The position numbers and the translations under genes were made by a program. The notes under the pieces are model-generated. The model saw only the letters and a program-made list of their open reading frames with translations, was not told where the DNA came from and ran no database searches. DNA of 64,000 nt from Sphingopyxis sp. (GTDB lineage Bacteria > Pseudomonadota > Alphaproteobacteria > Sphingomonadales > Sphingomonadaceae), in NCBI GenBank assembly GCA_002733865.1, contig NVXM01000034.1, positions 1 through 64,000 of the forward strand, read 5' to 3'. Below, one piece after another: positions 26,176 to 34,375 of this stretch. The first letter of the stretch is position 1. Each line of letters starts with the position of its first letter.

Positions 26176-27429
26176 GTGCAAAACAAAGCTCTCCCTTTTC
26201 CGATAGGTCGCGTCGAACTGGTCATCATGATGGCCAGCCTGATGTCGCTAAACGCGCTGGCGATCGACATCATGTTGCCGGCGCTCGGCCTTATCTCCGA
26301 CGATTTTGCCTTGCCCTCCGTCAATGACCGGCAATGGACGATCACCTCTTATATCTATGGCATGGCGATCGGCTCGATTCTCTATGGCTCGCTGGCCGAT
26401 CGCTTCGGGCGCAAGCCGGTCTTGCTGGTGACGATTGCGATCTATACCATTTTCGGCATTCTCTGTGCTCTCGCCTGGGATTACGAACTGCTGCTGATCG
26501 GCCGCTTTGTCCAGGGACTGGCCGCAGCCGCCATGGGCGTGCTGGCCAACAGCATCATTCGGGATCGCTACGACGGCGATGCGATGGCCCGGGCGATGTC
26601 GACGATCATGATGATCTTCATGATCGTGCCGATCACCGCGCCGCTGCTCGGCCAGCTAGTGCTGCACGTTGCGCCGTGGAAGGCGATTTTTCTGGTGCTT
26701 TCCGCCGCCGGGCTGTCGGCATTTCTGTGGGTCATGACCAGACTGCCCGAGACCCTGCACCCGGACGACAAGACGCCGATCAAGTTCAAATCCGTCACCG
26801 CCGCCTGGTATGGAGTTATTTTCAATCGCAACAGCTTCGGTCATGTTATCGCCAGCGGCCTGATGATGGCGCCCCTGTTCGCCTATATCGCCTCGGCCCA
26901 GCAGATATTTTTCGACATTTTCGGCGCCGGCGATATTTTCGTCTATATATTCGCGCTGAACGCAGGGGCCATGTCCGCTGCCAGCTTCACCAATTCCCGG
27001 ATCGTCATGCGCTTTGGCGCGCGGCGCGTATCGCAGGTCGCGCTGATATTTTTCATCCTGGTATCCATCGTCCACTTCGGACTCGCCGAAGCCGGATGGA
27101 TGAATATATGGACGTTTACCGCCGTGCTGGTCCCGTCGATGGGCATGGTCGGCTTTACCGGCGCAAATTTCAGCTCGATTGCCATGCAGCCGTTTGGCAA
27201 GACGGCAGGCGTGGCGTCCTCGTTCCAGAATTTCGCCCGATCCGGCATTTCTGCCGCGATCGGCGCTGCGATCGGACTGCAGTTTGACGGCACGGTACTG
27301 CCTCTGGCCACTGGCTTCCTGGTGTGCGGCGTGGCATCGCTGCTGTTGATTTTCTGGGCGGAGAAAGGAAAGCTGTTCCGGCGCGTTCAGCCTCGGGTAA
27401 GCCCCGATGATCTAGTGCCGCAGCCCTAG
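26176..27429 (+). CDS. MFS drug-resistance transporter, Bcr/CflA type
   Basis: A 417-residue transporter with twelve predicted helices. The MFS motif between helices 2 and 3 is GSLADRFGRKPVLL, and helix 4 has GRFVQGLAAAAMGVLANSIIRDRYDG, which is typical of Bcr/CflA efflux proteins. It probably exports a small toxic compound by proton antiport; the substrate is unknown. It starts with GTG and is divergent from the pentapeptide protein gene with 71 bp between them. Confidence 0.88.
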   Translation: MQNKALPFPIGRVELVIMMASLMSLNALAIDIMLPALGLISDDFALPSVNDRQWTITSYIYGMAIGSILYGSLADRFGRKPVLLVTIAIYTIFGILCALAWDYELLLIGRFVQGLAAAAMGVLANSIIRDRYDGDAMARAMSTIMMIFMIVPITAPLLGQLVLHVAPWKAIFLVLSAAGLSAFLWVMTRLPETLHPDDKTPIKFKSVTAAWYGVIFNRNSFGHVIASGLMMAPLFAYIASAQQIFFDIFGAGDIFVYIFALNAGAMSAASFTNSRIVMRFGARRVSQVALIFFILVSIVHFGLAEAGWMNIWTFTAVLVPSMGMVGFTGANFSSIAMQPFGKTAGVASSFQNFARSGISAAIGAAIGLQFDGTVLPLATGFLVCGVASLLLIFWAEKGKLFRRVQPRVSPDDLVPQP

Positions 27430-27453
27430 ACCGCAGATTGCAAGGACCGACCT

Positions 27454-27894
27454 ATGACCCTATCGATGCCCCGCCCGGTGAAAATGGCCCTTGGTCTGAT
27501 CCCTGCCGCGTTCGCCTTTGCAACACCGGCCATGGCAGCGGACTCGATCATGGGCGACTGGGTCACCGAGGAGCGCGATGCCATCATCCGGATTTCCCAG
27601 TGCGGCAAGTCGGTTTGCGGCCGGATCCACAAATATCTGGTAACGCCGCCCAATGGCGTGGGGCAGAAGGACATCAACAATCCTGACAAAAGCCTGCGCA
27701 ACCGCACGCTGCTCGGCATGCCGATCCTGACCGGCTTCAAGCCCGATGATGATATCTGGCGCGGCAAGGTCTACGACCCGAAAAGCGGCAAAACTTACCG
27801 GTCGGAAGTCAGCCTCAAGTCGCGGAACAAGCTGAAGATGAAAGGCTGCATCGCGTTCATCTGTCAGGGACAGGACTGGACCCGCGCGAAATAG
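27454..27894 (+). CDS. DUF2147-family secreted protein
   Basis: A 146-residue protein with a signal peptide (residues 1-28, ending TPAMA). DUF2147 features are IMGDWVTEERDAIIRISQCGKSVCGRIHKY, then GLLG-like RNRTLLGMPILTGFKPDDDIWRGKVYDPKSGKTYRSEVSL. The family is a small lipocalin-like fold of unknown function. It lies 24 bp after the MFS gene and may be co-transcribed with it. Confidence 0.88.
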   Translation: MTLSMPRPVKMALGLIPAAFAFATPAMAADSIMGDWVTEERDAIIRISQCGKSVCGRIHKYLVTPPNGVGQKDINNPDKSLRNRTLLGMPILTGFKPDDDIWRGKVYDPKSGKTYRSEVSLKSRNKLKMKGCIAFICQGQDWTRAK

Positions 27895-27907
27895 CGTTAT
27901 TTTCTAA

Positions 27908-28113
27908 CCTCAAACGCCGGGCGGGCGCATCCGCGCCCTTGTCTTTCGCGCCAAAAGGCGCGGCGGCCGGTCCGCCTTGCCTCGGCCGCGCCTCGGAAAA
28001 ACAAACTCTACATCGGACATCAGACCGACGCACAGCGGAGGCAAGCGCGACCGCGCGCCCGAGCTTATGCGAGGATAGCCAAGCGGACGGATGTCCGCGC
28101 CCGGCGCTTGAGG
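27908..28113. repeat. ~206-bp interspersed palindromic repeat, copy C
   Basis: It starts CCTCAAACGCCGGGCGGGCG and ends CGCCCGGCGCTTGAGG, with inner GAGGCAAGCGCGACCGCG and GCTTATGCGAGGATAGCC matching copies A and B. The centre (AAACAAACTCTACATCGGAC) differs between copies. It lies between convergent DUF2147 and cytochrome genes. Confidence 0.85.
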
Positions 28114-28127
28114 TAAAACAAAAAACA

Positions 28128-29138
28128 TCATTCCATCCCTGCGATCCATTCCCGAAGCAGCGCAACCCCTTCCGCATGCACCGTCGTCCGGCCCACCTCC
28201 GGCATGCTGATCCCCGGCTCTAGGCTGTTCAGCCGATAGATCATGATACTGTCGTCGGGATCGCCCGGCGCGATGTCGAAATCATGGGTTCCGCTGCCCC
28301 GCCCCGCCGCCACCGGCCGCTTTTTGATGCCTAGCCGCACCGGCGTCGTCTCTTCATAGGTCAGGAACAGCCCTGAGTTGCTCGCCGAGCCATTGATATT
28401 GTGGCAATGGGCGCAATTCACATCCAGATAACCCCGTGCCCGTGCGTTCAGTGGCGCGCTGCTCTCTCCCCAGACCGGCACTGCATAGTCAACCGCCGGC
28501 ACTGCGTCGATCAGACCCAGCCGCGCAAATTCTTCCAGCTGCCCGTCACGGGTCAGATTGCGCGCCTTCGGCCCGATCGGCGTCACCGCCCCGGACAGGG
28601 CGTGGCATTCCTTGCACTGATTCTTGTTCGGCACGCCATAACTGATCGACCGCTGCTGACCCGACGGATCGGTGAAGCTCACCGGAATCCGCGCCCCCGC
28701 GACCTTCAGCCTGGCCTCGGTCTGCGCCTCGTTCCAGACATAAGGCAACGCCAGCCAGCCGTCGGCCCGATGCAACAGCACTCTGGTCTCCAGCAAGCGC
28801 GGCTTGCCTTCAATCTCATAGCCAAAGCTCTTGATCAGCGCAGATCCCACTGGCAAATCCAGCAAGCCGTCGCCCTCGGCCTTCGCCTGCTCACCCGGCG
28901 GCAGATAGATGAACCGGTATTTCTCGGCATAATCGGAGAATAAGGGCATATTCAGCTGATAAGGCACGACCCGGTCATTCGGCTGCCAACCGGCATCATC
29001 GCGGAAAAAGCGATAGTCGGACAGCAGGCGCGGCAGGCTATCGGACAGAATTACTGCATCCGCCACCGGCTCTGGCGCGCGGGCGCCGGCCGAGAAAGCC
29101 AGCCCCAGAACGGCACAGACGGTCAGCAGCAGCCGCAT
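28128..29138 (-). CDS. SO2930-type di-haem c-type cytochrome
   Basis: A 336-residue exported protein with a signal peptide (residues 1-21). Two haem-binding motifs are visible: CKECH (in NQCKECHALSG) and CAHCH (in DVNCAHCHNINGSASNSGLFL). The family belongs next to a partner parallel-beta-helix protein, which is the case here. Its ATG overlaps the stop of that gene (TAATG). The electron partner and substrate are unknown. Nearby MPEVGRTTVHAEGVALLREWIAGM near the C-terminus resembles the usual axial-Met region. Confidence 0.88.
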   Translation of the reverse strand: MRLLLTVCAVLGLAFSAGARAPEPVADAVILSDSLPRLLSDYRFFRDDAGWQPNDRVVPYQLNMPLFSDYAEKYRFIYLPPGEQAKAEGDGLLDLPVGSALIKSFGYEIEGKPRLLETRVLLHRADGWLALPYVWNEAQTEARLKVAGARIPVSFTDPSGQQRSISYGVPNKNQCKECHALSGAVTPIGPKARNLTRDGQLEEFARLGLIDAVPAVDYAVPVWGESSAPLNARARGYLDVNCAHCHNINGSASNSGLFLTYEETTPVRLGIKKRPVAAGRGSGTHDFDIAPGDPDDSIMIYRLNSLEPGISMPEVGRTTVHAEGVALLREWIAGME

Positions 29139-30331
29139 TACTGGATCGCGTCCTCCATCGCCTGCGGCAGGGTGATCGGTTTCAGCTGCCGGCCGTCAAA
29201 CGGCTGACTCGCAGCTGCGGCCAGCGCCGGCTTCGCGTCGGTCAGCGGCTGGCCGGGCTTGGTCAGCCCCATCGACAGCACCGCCACATCATCGCCGATC
29301 TGGATATTCTCGCCGGTGCCATCTTCGATAATCGGCGGAATAGCGCCACCAAAAGCGGCCTTCAGCTGGTCGCCGCCGGGGAAAGCGGGCTTGTAGCCGG
29401 CCCGGCCATGGATATTTTCAAATACCCTTACGCCAATCGGCTTCGGGTTATATTTCGGATCATTCTGCTCCTTGGTATAGGATACGATCAGAATATTGCC
29501 GGTGCCATTTTCGGCGAGCCGGTTTTCAAACACCTCGACGTCATAATGCGACATCACCATGATCCCCATACCGGTCGGCACTTCTGCGACGATATTGCCT
29601 TCCGGTGCAAAATTGGGAGTGTTGTTGTCGATCACGAGATTGTCGAACACGCGGACATTGCGCCCGCCCTGCTTCGGAATATTGGGCAGATCGAACACCA
29701 GGATGCCGCCGGTATTGTTGACCGCGATATTATTATAGACATCCGCGCCGACGCTATTCTCAATCTCGATCCCGGCAACATTATATTTGGCGACGCTGTT
29801 GCGGACGATGATATTTTCCGACTGGCCGACATAAATGCCCGCATCGGACGAGCCGATCGTGGTGACGCTGTCGACCAGCACGTTCTTGCTTTCCACCGGA
29901 TAGATCGCATAGGCACCATTTTCCGGATGCGGCCCGCGGGTCCATTCCACCCGGACCTTGTAATAGACGATATCGTCCGCGCCCTTTGACTTGATGCCGT
30001 CGCCCTTGCTGTCCTCGATCGCAAAGTCGCGCAGCACGACATGGTCTGAGGTCACTAGCAGACCTTCGCCTGCCCCAAGCTGTCCGGCAAAGTTCAGCAC
30101 CGTCTGGTCCATGCCCGCGCCGCGGATCGTGACATTGTCGACATCGAGCGAAAGGCCGTCGACCAGATCAAAGCGCCCCGCCCCCAATTCCACCACATCG
30201 CCGGGTTCAGCGAGGATCAGCGCTTCCTGAAGCCGTTCCTGGGCGTCCGCGCCGGGATCGACCGTGATGGTTTCTGCGAGTGAAGGGGCGCTCAGGCACA
30301 GCGCGGTGGTAACCAGTAAAGTGCGGATCAT
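29138..30331 (-). CDS. Exported parallel beta-helix protein, partner of the di-haem cytochrome
   Basis: A 397-residue protein with a signal peptide (residues 1-19). From residue 40 to about 290 it is a right-handed beta-helix with Asn/Val ladders (VLRDFAIEDSKGDGIKSKGADDIVYYKVRVEWTRG, IYVGQSENIIVRNSVAKYNVAGIEIENS, NIAVNNTGGILVFDLPN). Folds of this type often bind or cleave polysaccharide. This subfamily (TIGR03805-like) is known to occur as a pair with the cytochrome family. AGGAG lies 7 nt before the ATG. The operon has just these two genes. Confidence 0.87.
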   Translation of the reverse strand: MIRTLLVTTALCLSAPSLAETITVDPGADAQERLQEALILAEPGDVVELGAGRFDLVDGLSLDVDNVTIRGAGMDQTVLNFAGQLGAGEGLLVTSDHVVLRDFAIEDSKGDGIKSKGADDIVYYKVRVEWTRGPHPENGAYAIYPVESKNVLVDSVTTIGSSDAGIYVGQSENIIVRNSVAKYNVAGIEIENSVGADVYNNIAVNNTGGILVFDLPNIPKQGGRNVRVFDNLVIDNNTPNFAPEGNIVAEVPTGMGIMVMSHYDVEVFENRLAENGTGNILIVSYTKEQNDPKYNPKPIGVRVFENIHGRAGYKPAFPGGDQLKAAFGGAIPPIIEDGTGENIQIGDDVAVLSMGLTKPGQPLTDAKPALAAAASQPFDGRQLKPITLPQAMEDAIQ

Positions 30332-30426
30332 ATCTCTCTCCTACAAGAAGCTGAGATAATGCCGCAAAATATCGCCGCTGCCAAGAGCATTGACAGGGAT
30401 GTCAGTTAGTCAGGAACAGCGCCCGC

Positions 30427-31122
30427 TCAGCCGTCCGCCAATATCCATTCCACCGCCGCATCGGCATGAATCTCCGTGCTGTCGTAAATCGGCAGAATAT
30501 TGGCCTTGGTATCCACGATCAGGTCCAGCTCGGTACAGCCCAGAACCACGGCCTGAATCTCCTGTTTGGCGATGTTGGTGATATAGGTTTTCATCGTCCG
30601 CTCGGACTCGCGCTTCTTCAGCCCGAACATCAATTGCTCATAGATGATCCGGTCAATCTCCTCGACCCGCTCCTCGTCGGGCGGCGAAAGCGAGATCCCC
30701 TTGCCGACCAGTCGTTTGCGGTAGAAACCTTCCGTCATCACATTGCGGGTGCCGATCAGGGTCGCCGAGGTGATACCGTCCGCCACCATTTTGTCGCCGA
30801 CGCAATCCGCAATATGGAGGATCGGCACGCCCACCTCGGGCTGCACCCGGTCATAAATTTTGTGCATGGCGTTGGAGCAGATCAGCAGCGCGGTAGCGCC
30901 GCTATGTTCCAGCCGCTTGGCTGCGCGCGTCATCAGGCCAGCCGCAGCATCCCAGTCATCGTCCGACTGCAGCCGGGCATAGTCGCTAAAATTCACGCTT
31001 TCGATCAGCAAATGCGGGCTGGAAAAACCACCCAGCCGCTTTTGCACGATGCTGTTTATTCGCGTGTAATAGCTGGCTGTCGAGACCCAGCTCATCCCGC
31101 CGATCAGGCCAATTTTCCGCAT
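30427..31122 (-). CDS. Aspartate/glutamate racemase family protein
   Basis: A 231-residue racemase. The fold markers are KIGLIGGMSWVSTASYYTRINS, the first catalytic cysteine in LLICSNAMHK and the second in VVLGCTELDLIV. The first motif is usually CNT and reads CSN here, which occurs in the YgeA-type subgroup. It probably interconverts L- and D-aspartate or a related amino acid. It is transcribed alone, between the beta-helix operon and the transhydrogenase operon. Confidence 0.9.
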   Translation of the reverse strand: MRKIGLIGGMSWVSTASYYTRINSIVQKRLGGFSSPHLLIESVNFSDYARLQSDDDWDAAAGLMTRAAKRLEHSGATALLICSNAMHKIYDRVQPEVGVPILHIADCVGDKMVADGITSATLIGTRNVMTEGFYRKRLVGKGISLSPPDEERVEEIDRIIYEQLMFGLKKRESERTMKTYITNIAKQEIQAVVLGCTELDLIVDTKANILPIYDSTEIHADAAVEWILADG

Positions 31123-31157
31123 TGAAGTTCATGTCCCCGAAATGTCAAACTTGGCGT

Positions 31158-32630
31158 CTAAAGCGCCTTGACGATTTCTTCGCACATTTTCTTCGCATCG
31201 GAAAGCAGCATCATCGTCTGGTCCATATAAAAGACCTCGTTATCGACGCCGGCATAGCCAACGCCGCCCATCGAACGCTTGATGAAGAAGATCGTCTTCG
31301 CCTTGTCGACGTCGAACACCGGCATCCCGTAAATCGGCGATGACTTGTCGGTTTTCGCCGCCGGATTGACCACGTCATTGGCACCAATGACGAACGCTAC
31401 ATCGGCCTGAGCAAATTCGCTGTTGATATCTTCCAGCTCGAAGACCTCATCATAAGGCACATTGGCTTCGGCGAGCAGCACATTCATATGGCCCGGCATC
31501 CGGCCCGCGACCGGGTGGATCGCATATTTGACGCTGACACCCAGTTCTTTCAGCTCATCGCCCATTTCGCGCAAGGCATGCTGCGCCTGCGCTACGGCCA
31601 TACCATAGCCGGGAATGATGATAACGCTTTCCGCCTGTTTCATCATATAGGCGGCATCTTCGGCGGAACCGCGCTTCCACGGCCGGTCGATCTTGGCCGC
31701 GCCGTCGCTGCTCGCCGCTTCCGCGCCAAAGCCGCCGGCGATGACGCTGATAAAGCTGCGATTCATCGCCTTGCACATGATGTAGGACAGGATCGCACCG
31801 GACGAACCGACCAGCGCACCGGTGATGATCATCGCGGTATTGCCCAGAGTAAAGCCCATCGCTGCCGCCGCCCAGCCGGAATAGCTGTTCAGCATCGACA
31901 CCACGACCGGCATGTCCGCACCGCCGATCGGGATGATCAGCAGGAATCCGATCAGGAAACTCAGGCCGATGATCGTCCAGAAAATTGGCCCGGTGCCGAT
32001 CGTCGGCGCAATCGCAAAATAGGCGGTCAGGCCAATGATGCCGGCCAATACGCCAAGATTGATCACATGGCGCATCGGCAGCATGATCGGCGCACCCGAC
32101 ATATTGCCGTTGAGCTTGAGAAAAGCGATCACCGAACCGGAGAAGGTAATCGCACCAATAGCCACACCAAGGCCCAGTTCGACCCGGCTGACCGTCAATA
32201 TTTCACCGGTCGCATCCAAAATGCCAAAGGCGCCGGGATTGAGATAGGCAGCAATACCCACCAGCACAGCAGCCAGGCCGACCAGCGAGTGAAAGCCCGC
32301 AACCAGCTGCGGCATATCGGTCATCGCGATCTTGCGCGCTGTAATGAATCCGATACCGCCACCGATCAGGATTGCGACCGCAATTTCGGGGAGACTGACA
32401 ATGCTGTGCGTGACCAGCGTGGTGATCACGGCGATCAGCATGCCGATCATCCCATAGCGGTTACCCGCCCGGCTGGTTTCCGGCGAAGAAAGGCCGCGCA
32501 AAGCCAGAATGAACAGCACGCCCGCAACCAGATAGGCCGCTGCAACCCAGGGGTTTACCGGCTCACCGGTAGCGGCAAGGGCCGGAGTGGAGAATAGAAG
32601 CGCCGACGCGCCAAGCAATGCCTTCCGCAT
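31158..32630 (-). CDS. pntB: NAD(P) transhydrogenase subunit beta
   Basis: A 490-residue membrane subunit of proton-translocating transhydrogenase. About nine helices in residues 1-270 form the proton channel. Residues 300-490 form the NADP(H)-binding domain III (IIPGYGMAVAQAQHALREM, YAIHPVAGRMPGHMNVLLAEANVPYD, VIGANDVVNPAAK). The ATG at 32630 overlaps the stop of the preceding gene (TAATG); upstream in-frame sequence is not membrane-protein-like. The enzyme makes NADPH from NADH using the proton gradient. Confidence 0.95.
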   Translation of the reverse strand: MRKALLGASALLFSTPALAATGEPVNPWVAAAYLVAGVLFILALRGLSSPETSRAGNRYGMIGMLIAVITTLVTHSIVSLPEIAVAILIGGGIGFITARKIAMTDMPQLVAGFHSLVGLAAVLVGIAAYLNPGAFGILDATGEILTVSRVELGLGVAIGAITFSGSVIAFLKLNGNMSGAPIMLPMRHVINLGVLAGIIGLTAYFAIAPTIGTGPIFWTIIGLSFLIGFLLIIPIGGADMPVVVSMLNSYSGWAAAAMGFTLGNTAMIITGALVGSSGAILSYIMCKAMNRSFISVIAGGFGAEAASSDGAAKIDRPWKRGSAEDAAYMMKQAESVIIIPGYGMAVAQAQHALREMGDELKELGVSVKYAIHPVAGRMPGHMNVLLAEANVPYDEVFELEDINSEFAQADVAFVIGANDVVNPAAKTDKSSPIYGMPVFDVDKAKTIFFIKRSMGGVGYAGVDNEVFYMDQTMMLLSDAKKMCEEIVKAL

Positions 32631-32926
32631 TATTTGCGCTCCTTTTTCTTGTACATGGCGAGCATCCGCTCCGTGACTGCAAAGCCGCCAAAAATATTCA
32701 CGCTCGCCAGCACGACACCAAGCAGACCGAGCCATTTGGCGGCCTGGCCGCCATCGGCCTGCGCGCCGGCCGCTGCTGCAATCAGCGCGCCGACGATGAT
32801 CACCGAAGAGATCGCATTGGTCACCGCCATCAGCGGCGTATGCAGGGCGGGAGTCACCGACCAGACGACATAATAGCCGACAAAACAGGCCATCACGAAA
32901 ATCGAAAGAACTGATATAAAATCCAT
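32630..32926 (-). CDS. pntAB: NAD(P) transhydrogenase alpha subunit, membrane part
   Basis: A 98-residue protein with three to four helices (SVLSIFVMACFVGYYVVWSVTPALHTPLMAVTNAISSVIIVGALIAAA). It corresponds to the C-terminal membrane part of E. coli PntA, which alphaproteobacteria encode as a separate gene. GGGGG precedes the ATG at 32926. It lies 10 bp after pntA and overlaps pntB. Confidence 0.93.
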   Translation of the reverse strand: MDFISVLSIFVMACFVGYYVVWSVTPALHTPLMAVTNAISSVIIVGALIAAAAGAQADGGQAAKWLGLLGVVLASVNIFGGFAVTERMLAMYKKKERK

Positions 32927-32936
32927 TGCTAACCCC

Positions 32937-34067
32937 CTAGTTCGCCAGAAGGCGCTCATTCACGACCTTACCATCTTTGGTCAGGCGTATGCCAATCGTC
33001 ACTTCGTCATCATCAGGCAGAACCGGCCGCTTCGCTTCCTCGTCCCAATAAGCGGAGAGGAAATTATAGAGATTGCGCGCAAACAGGGCGGAGCTGTCTG
33101 CCGCCATCATCGCCGGTATATTGCTCGCGCCGATAATTTTGACGCCATGCTTTTCGACCACCTTGCCGGCAACAGCGCCTTCGACATTGCCGCCTTGCTC
33201 CGCCGCCAGATCGACGATCACGCTGCCGTTGCGCATCGTCGCAATCTGCGCGTCGGAGATCAGCCGTGGCGCAGCCCGGCCCGGAATCAGGGCGGTGGTG
33301 ACCACGATATCCTGCTTGGCGATATGCGAAGACACCAGCTCTGCCTGAGCCTTCTGATATTCCTCGCTCATTTCGGTAGCATAACCGCCGGATCCTTCGC
33401 CCTCGATGCCTTCAACCGATTCAACGAAAATCGGTTTTGCACCCAGCGACTGGATCTGTTCCTTGGTGGCGCTGCGCACGTCGGTCGCGCTGACCTGAGC
33501 GCCCAGACGCCGCGCCGTGGCGATCGCCTGCAAACCGGCAACGCCAACACCCATGACAAAACAGCGCGCCGCGGAAACCGTGCCCGCAGCGGTCATCATC
33601 ATCGGAAACGCCCGGCCATATTCATTCGCGGCCAGCAGCACCGCCTTGTAGCCCGCCAGATTGGATTGCGAGGACAGGATATCCATCGATTGCGCGCGCG
33701 TGATCCTCGGCATGAATTCCATCGCCAGCGCATCGATGCCCAGCTTGGCATATTCATCGACCCGCTCACGCTCGCCGAACGGATTGAGGCTGGCCACCAG
33801 CCAGGCACCTTTCTTCATGCCTTTCAGCGATTGCGGATCCGGCCCCTGCACGCCCAGAACGATGTCCGCATCTTTCAGAACCGCGGCCCGCGTGCCGACC
33901 GTCGCGCCGACGTCGGTATAGTCGGCATCAGCAACAGCAGCAGATTCGCCCGCCCCCTTTTCGACCGCCATGGTCGCGCCGAGGGCAACGAACTTCTTTA
34001 CCGTTTCGGGCGACGCACTCACGCGCGTCTCGCCCGGAGCGAGTTCCTTCAATACCGCAATTTTCAC
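32937..34067 (-). CDS. pntA: NAD(P) transhydrogenase alpha subunit, NAD-binding part
   Basis: A 376-residue soluble domain I. The alanine-dehydrogenase-like fold shows KIAVLKELAPGETRVSASPETVKKFVALG, FGERERVDEYAKLGIDALAMEFMPRITRAQSMDILSSQ, and a nucleotide loop VMGVGVAGLQAIATARRLGA, where the third glycine is followed by AG as in the family. The GTG at 34067 gives the usual start (V/MKIAVLKE); a TTG four codons earlier is possible. It follows the subunit-IV-like gene by 16 bp. Confidence 0.94.
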   Translation of the reverse strand: MKIAVLKELAPGETRVSASPETVKKFVALGATMAVEKGAGESAAVADADYTDVGATVGTRAAVLKDADIVLGVQGPDPQSLKGMKKGAWLVASLNPFGERERVDEYAKLGIDALAMEFMPRITRAQSMDILSSQSNLAGYKAVLLAANEYGRAFPMMMTAAGTVSAARCFVMGVGVAGLQAIATARRLGAQVSATDVRSATKEQIQSLGAKPIFVESVEGIEGEGSGGYATEMSEEYQKAQAELVSSHIAKQDIVVTTALIPGRAAPRLISDAQIATMRNGSVIVDLAAEQGGNVEGAVAGKVVEKHGVKIIGASNIPAMMAADSSALFARNLYNFLSAYWDEEAKRPVLPDDDEVTIGIRLTKDGKVVNERLLAN

Positions 34068-34083
34068 GCTAGATTCCAATCCG

Positions 34084-34206
34084 TTAGGAAATGAGTATAA
34101 CTACTATCGTTGCCACTATAGCGGTTAGGATTGTTCCGACCTTGAGCATCCCCAAAAAGCTGGCGTAGGTTTCCTGTGCCGGGCCCATATTATTATCCGT
34201 TGTCAT
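34084..34206 (-). CDS. aa3-type cytochrome oxidase subunit IV-like 40-residue protein
   Basis: A 40-residue protein, too small for most gene finders: an N-terminal polar part (MTTDNNMGPAQETYASFLGM) and a single membrane helix (VGTILTAIVATIVVILIS). Bacterial aa3-type cytochrome oxidase subunit IV proteins have this length and the xxExTYxxFxxxxKxGT pattern. GGGGAAA lies 5 nt before the ATG. It leads the pnt operon 16 bp before pntA. Similar pairings occur in other alphaproteobacteria. Whether it assembles with an oxidase or with transhydrogenase is open. Confidence 0.82.
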   Translation of the reverse strand: MTTDNNMGPAQETYASFLGMLKVGTILTAIVATIVVILIS

Positions 34207-34375
34207 GTTTTCCCCAAAATTTTTCTTCAAAACTGACGCGAGGTGTAACCCTATATTACCTGGCGCTCAAGTCCTACCCACCGTCATTTTGGATAGAATA
34301 ATTGTCAGACCTTTAATCGGCTCTTTACCGGTTAGAGCTATGAAAGTGGCTCATTGTGGGACAATCGGAACAAAA

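Noticed and set aside
30332..30426. Gap between the beta-helix operon and the racemase
   Set aside because: No gene, hairpin with T-run or promoter stands out in it.
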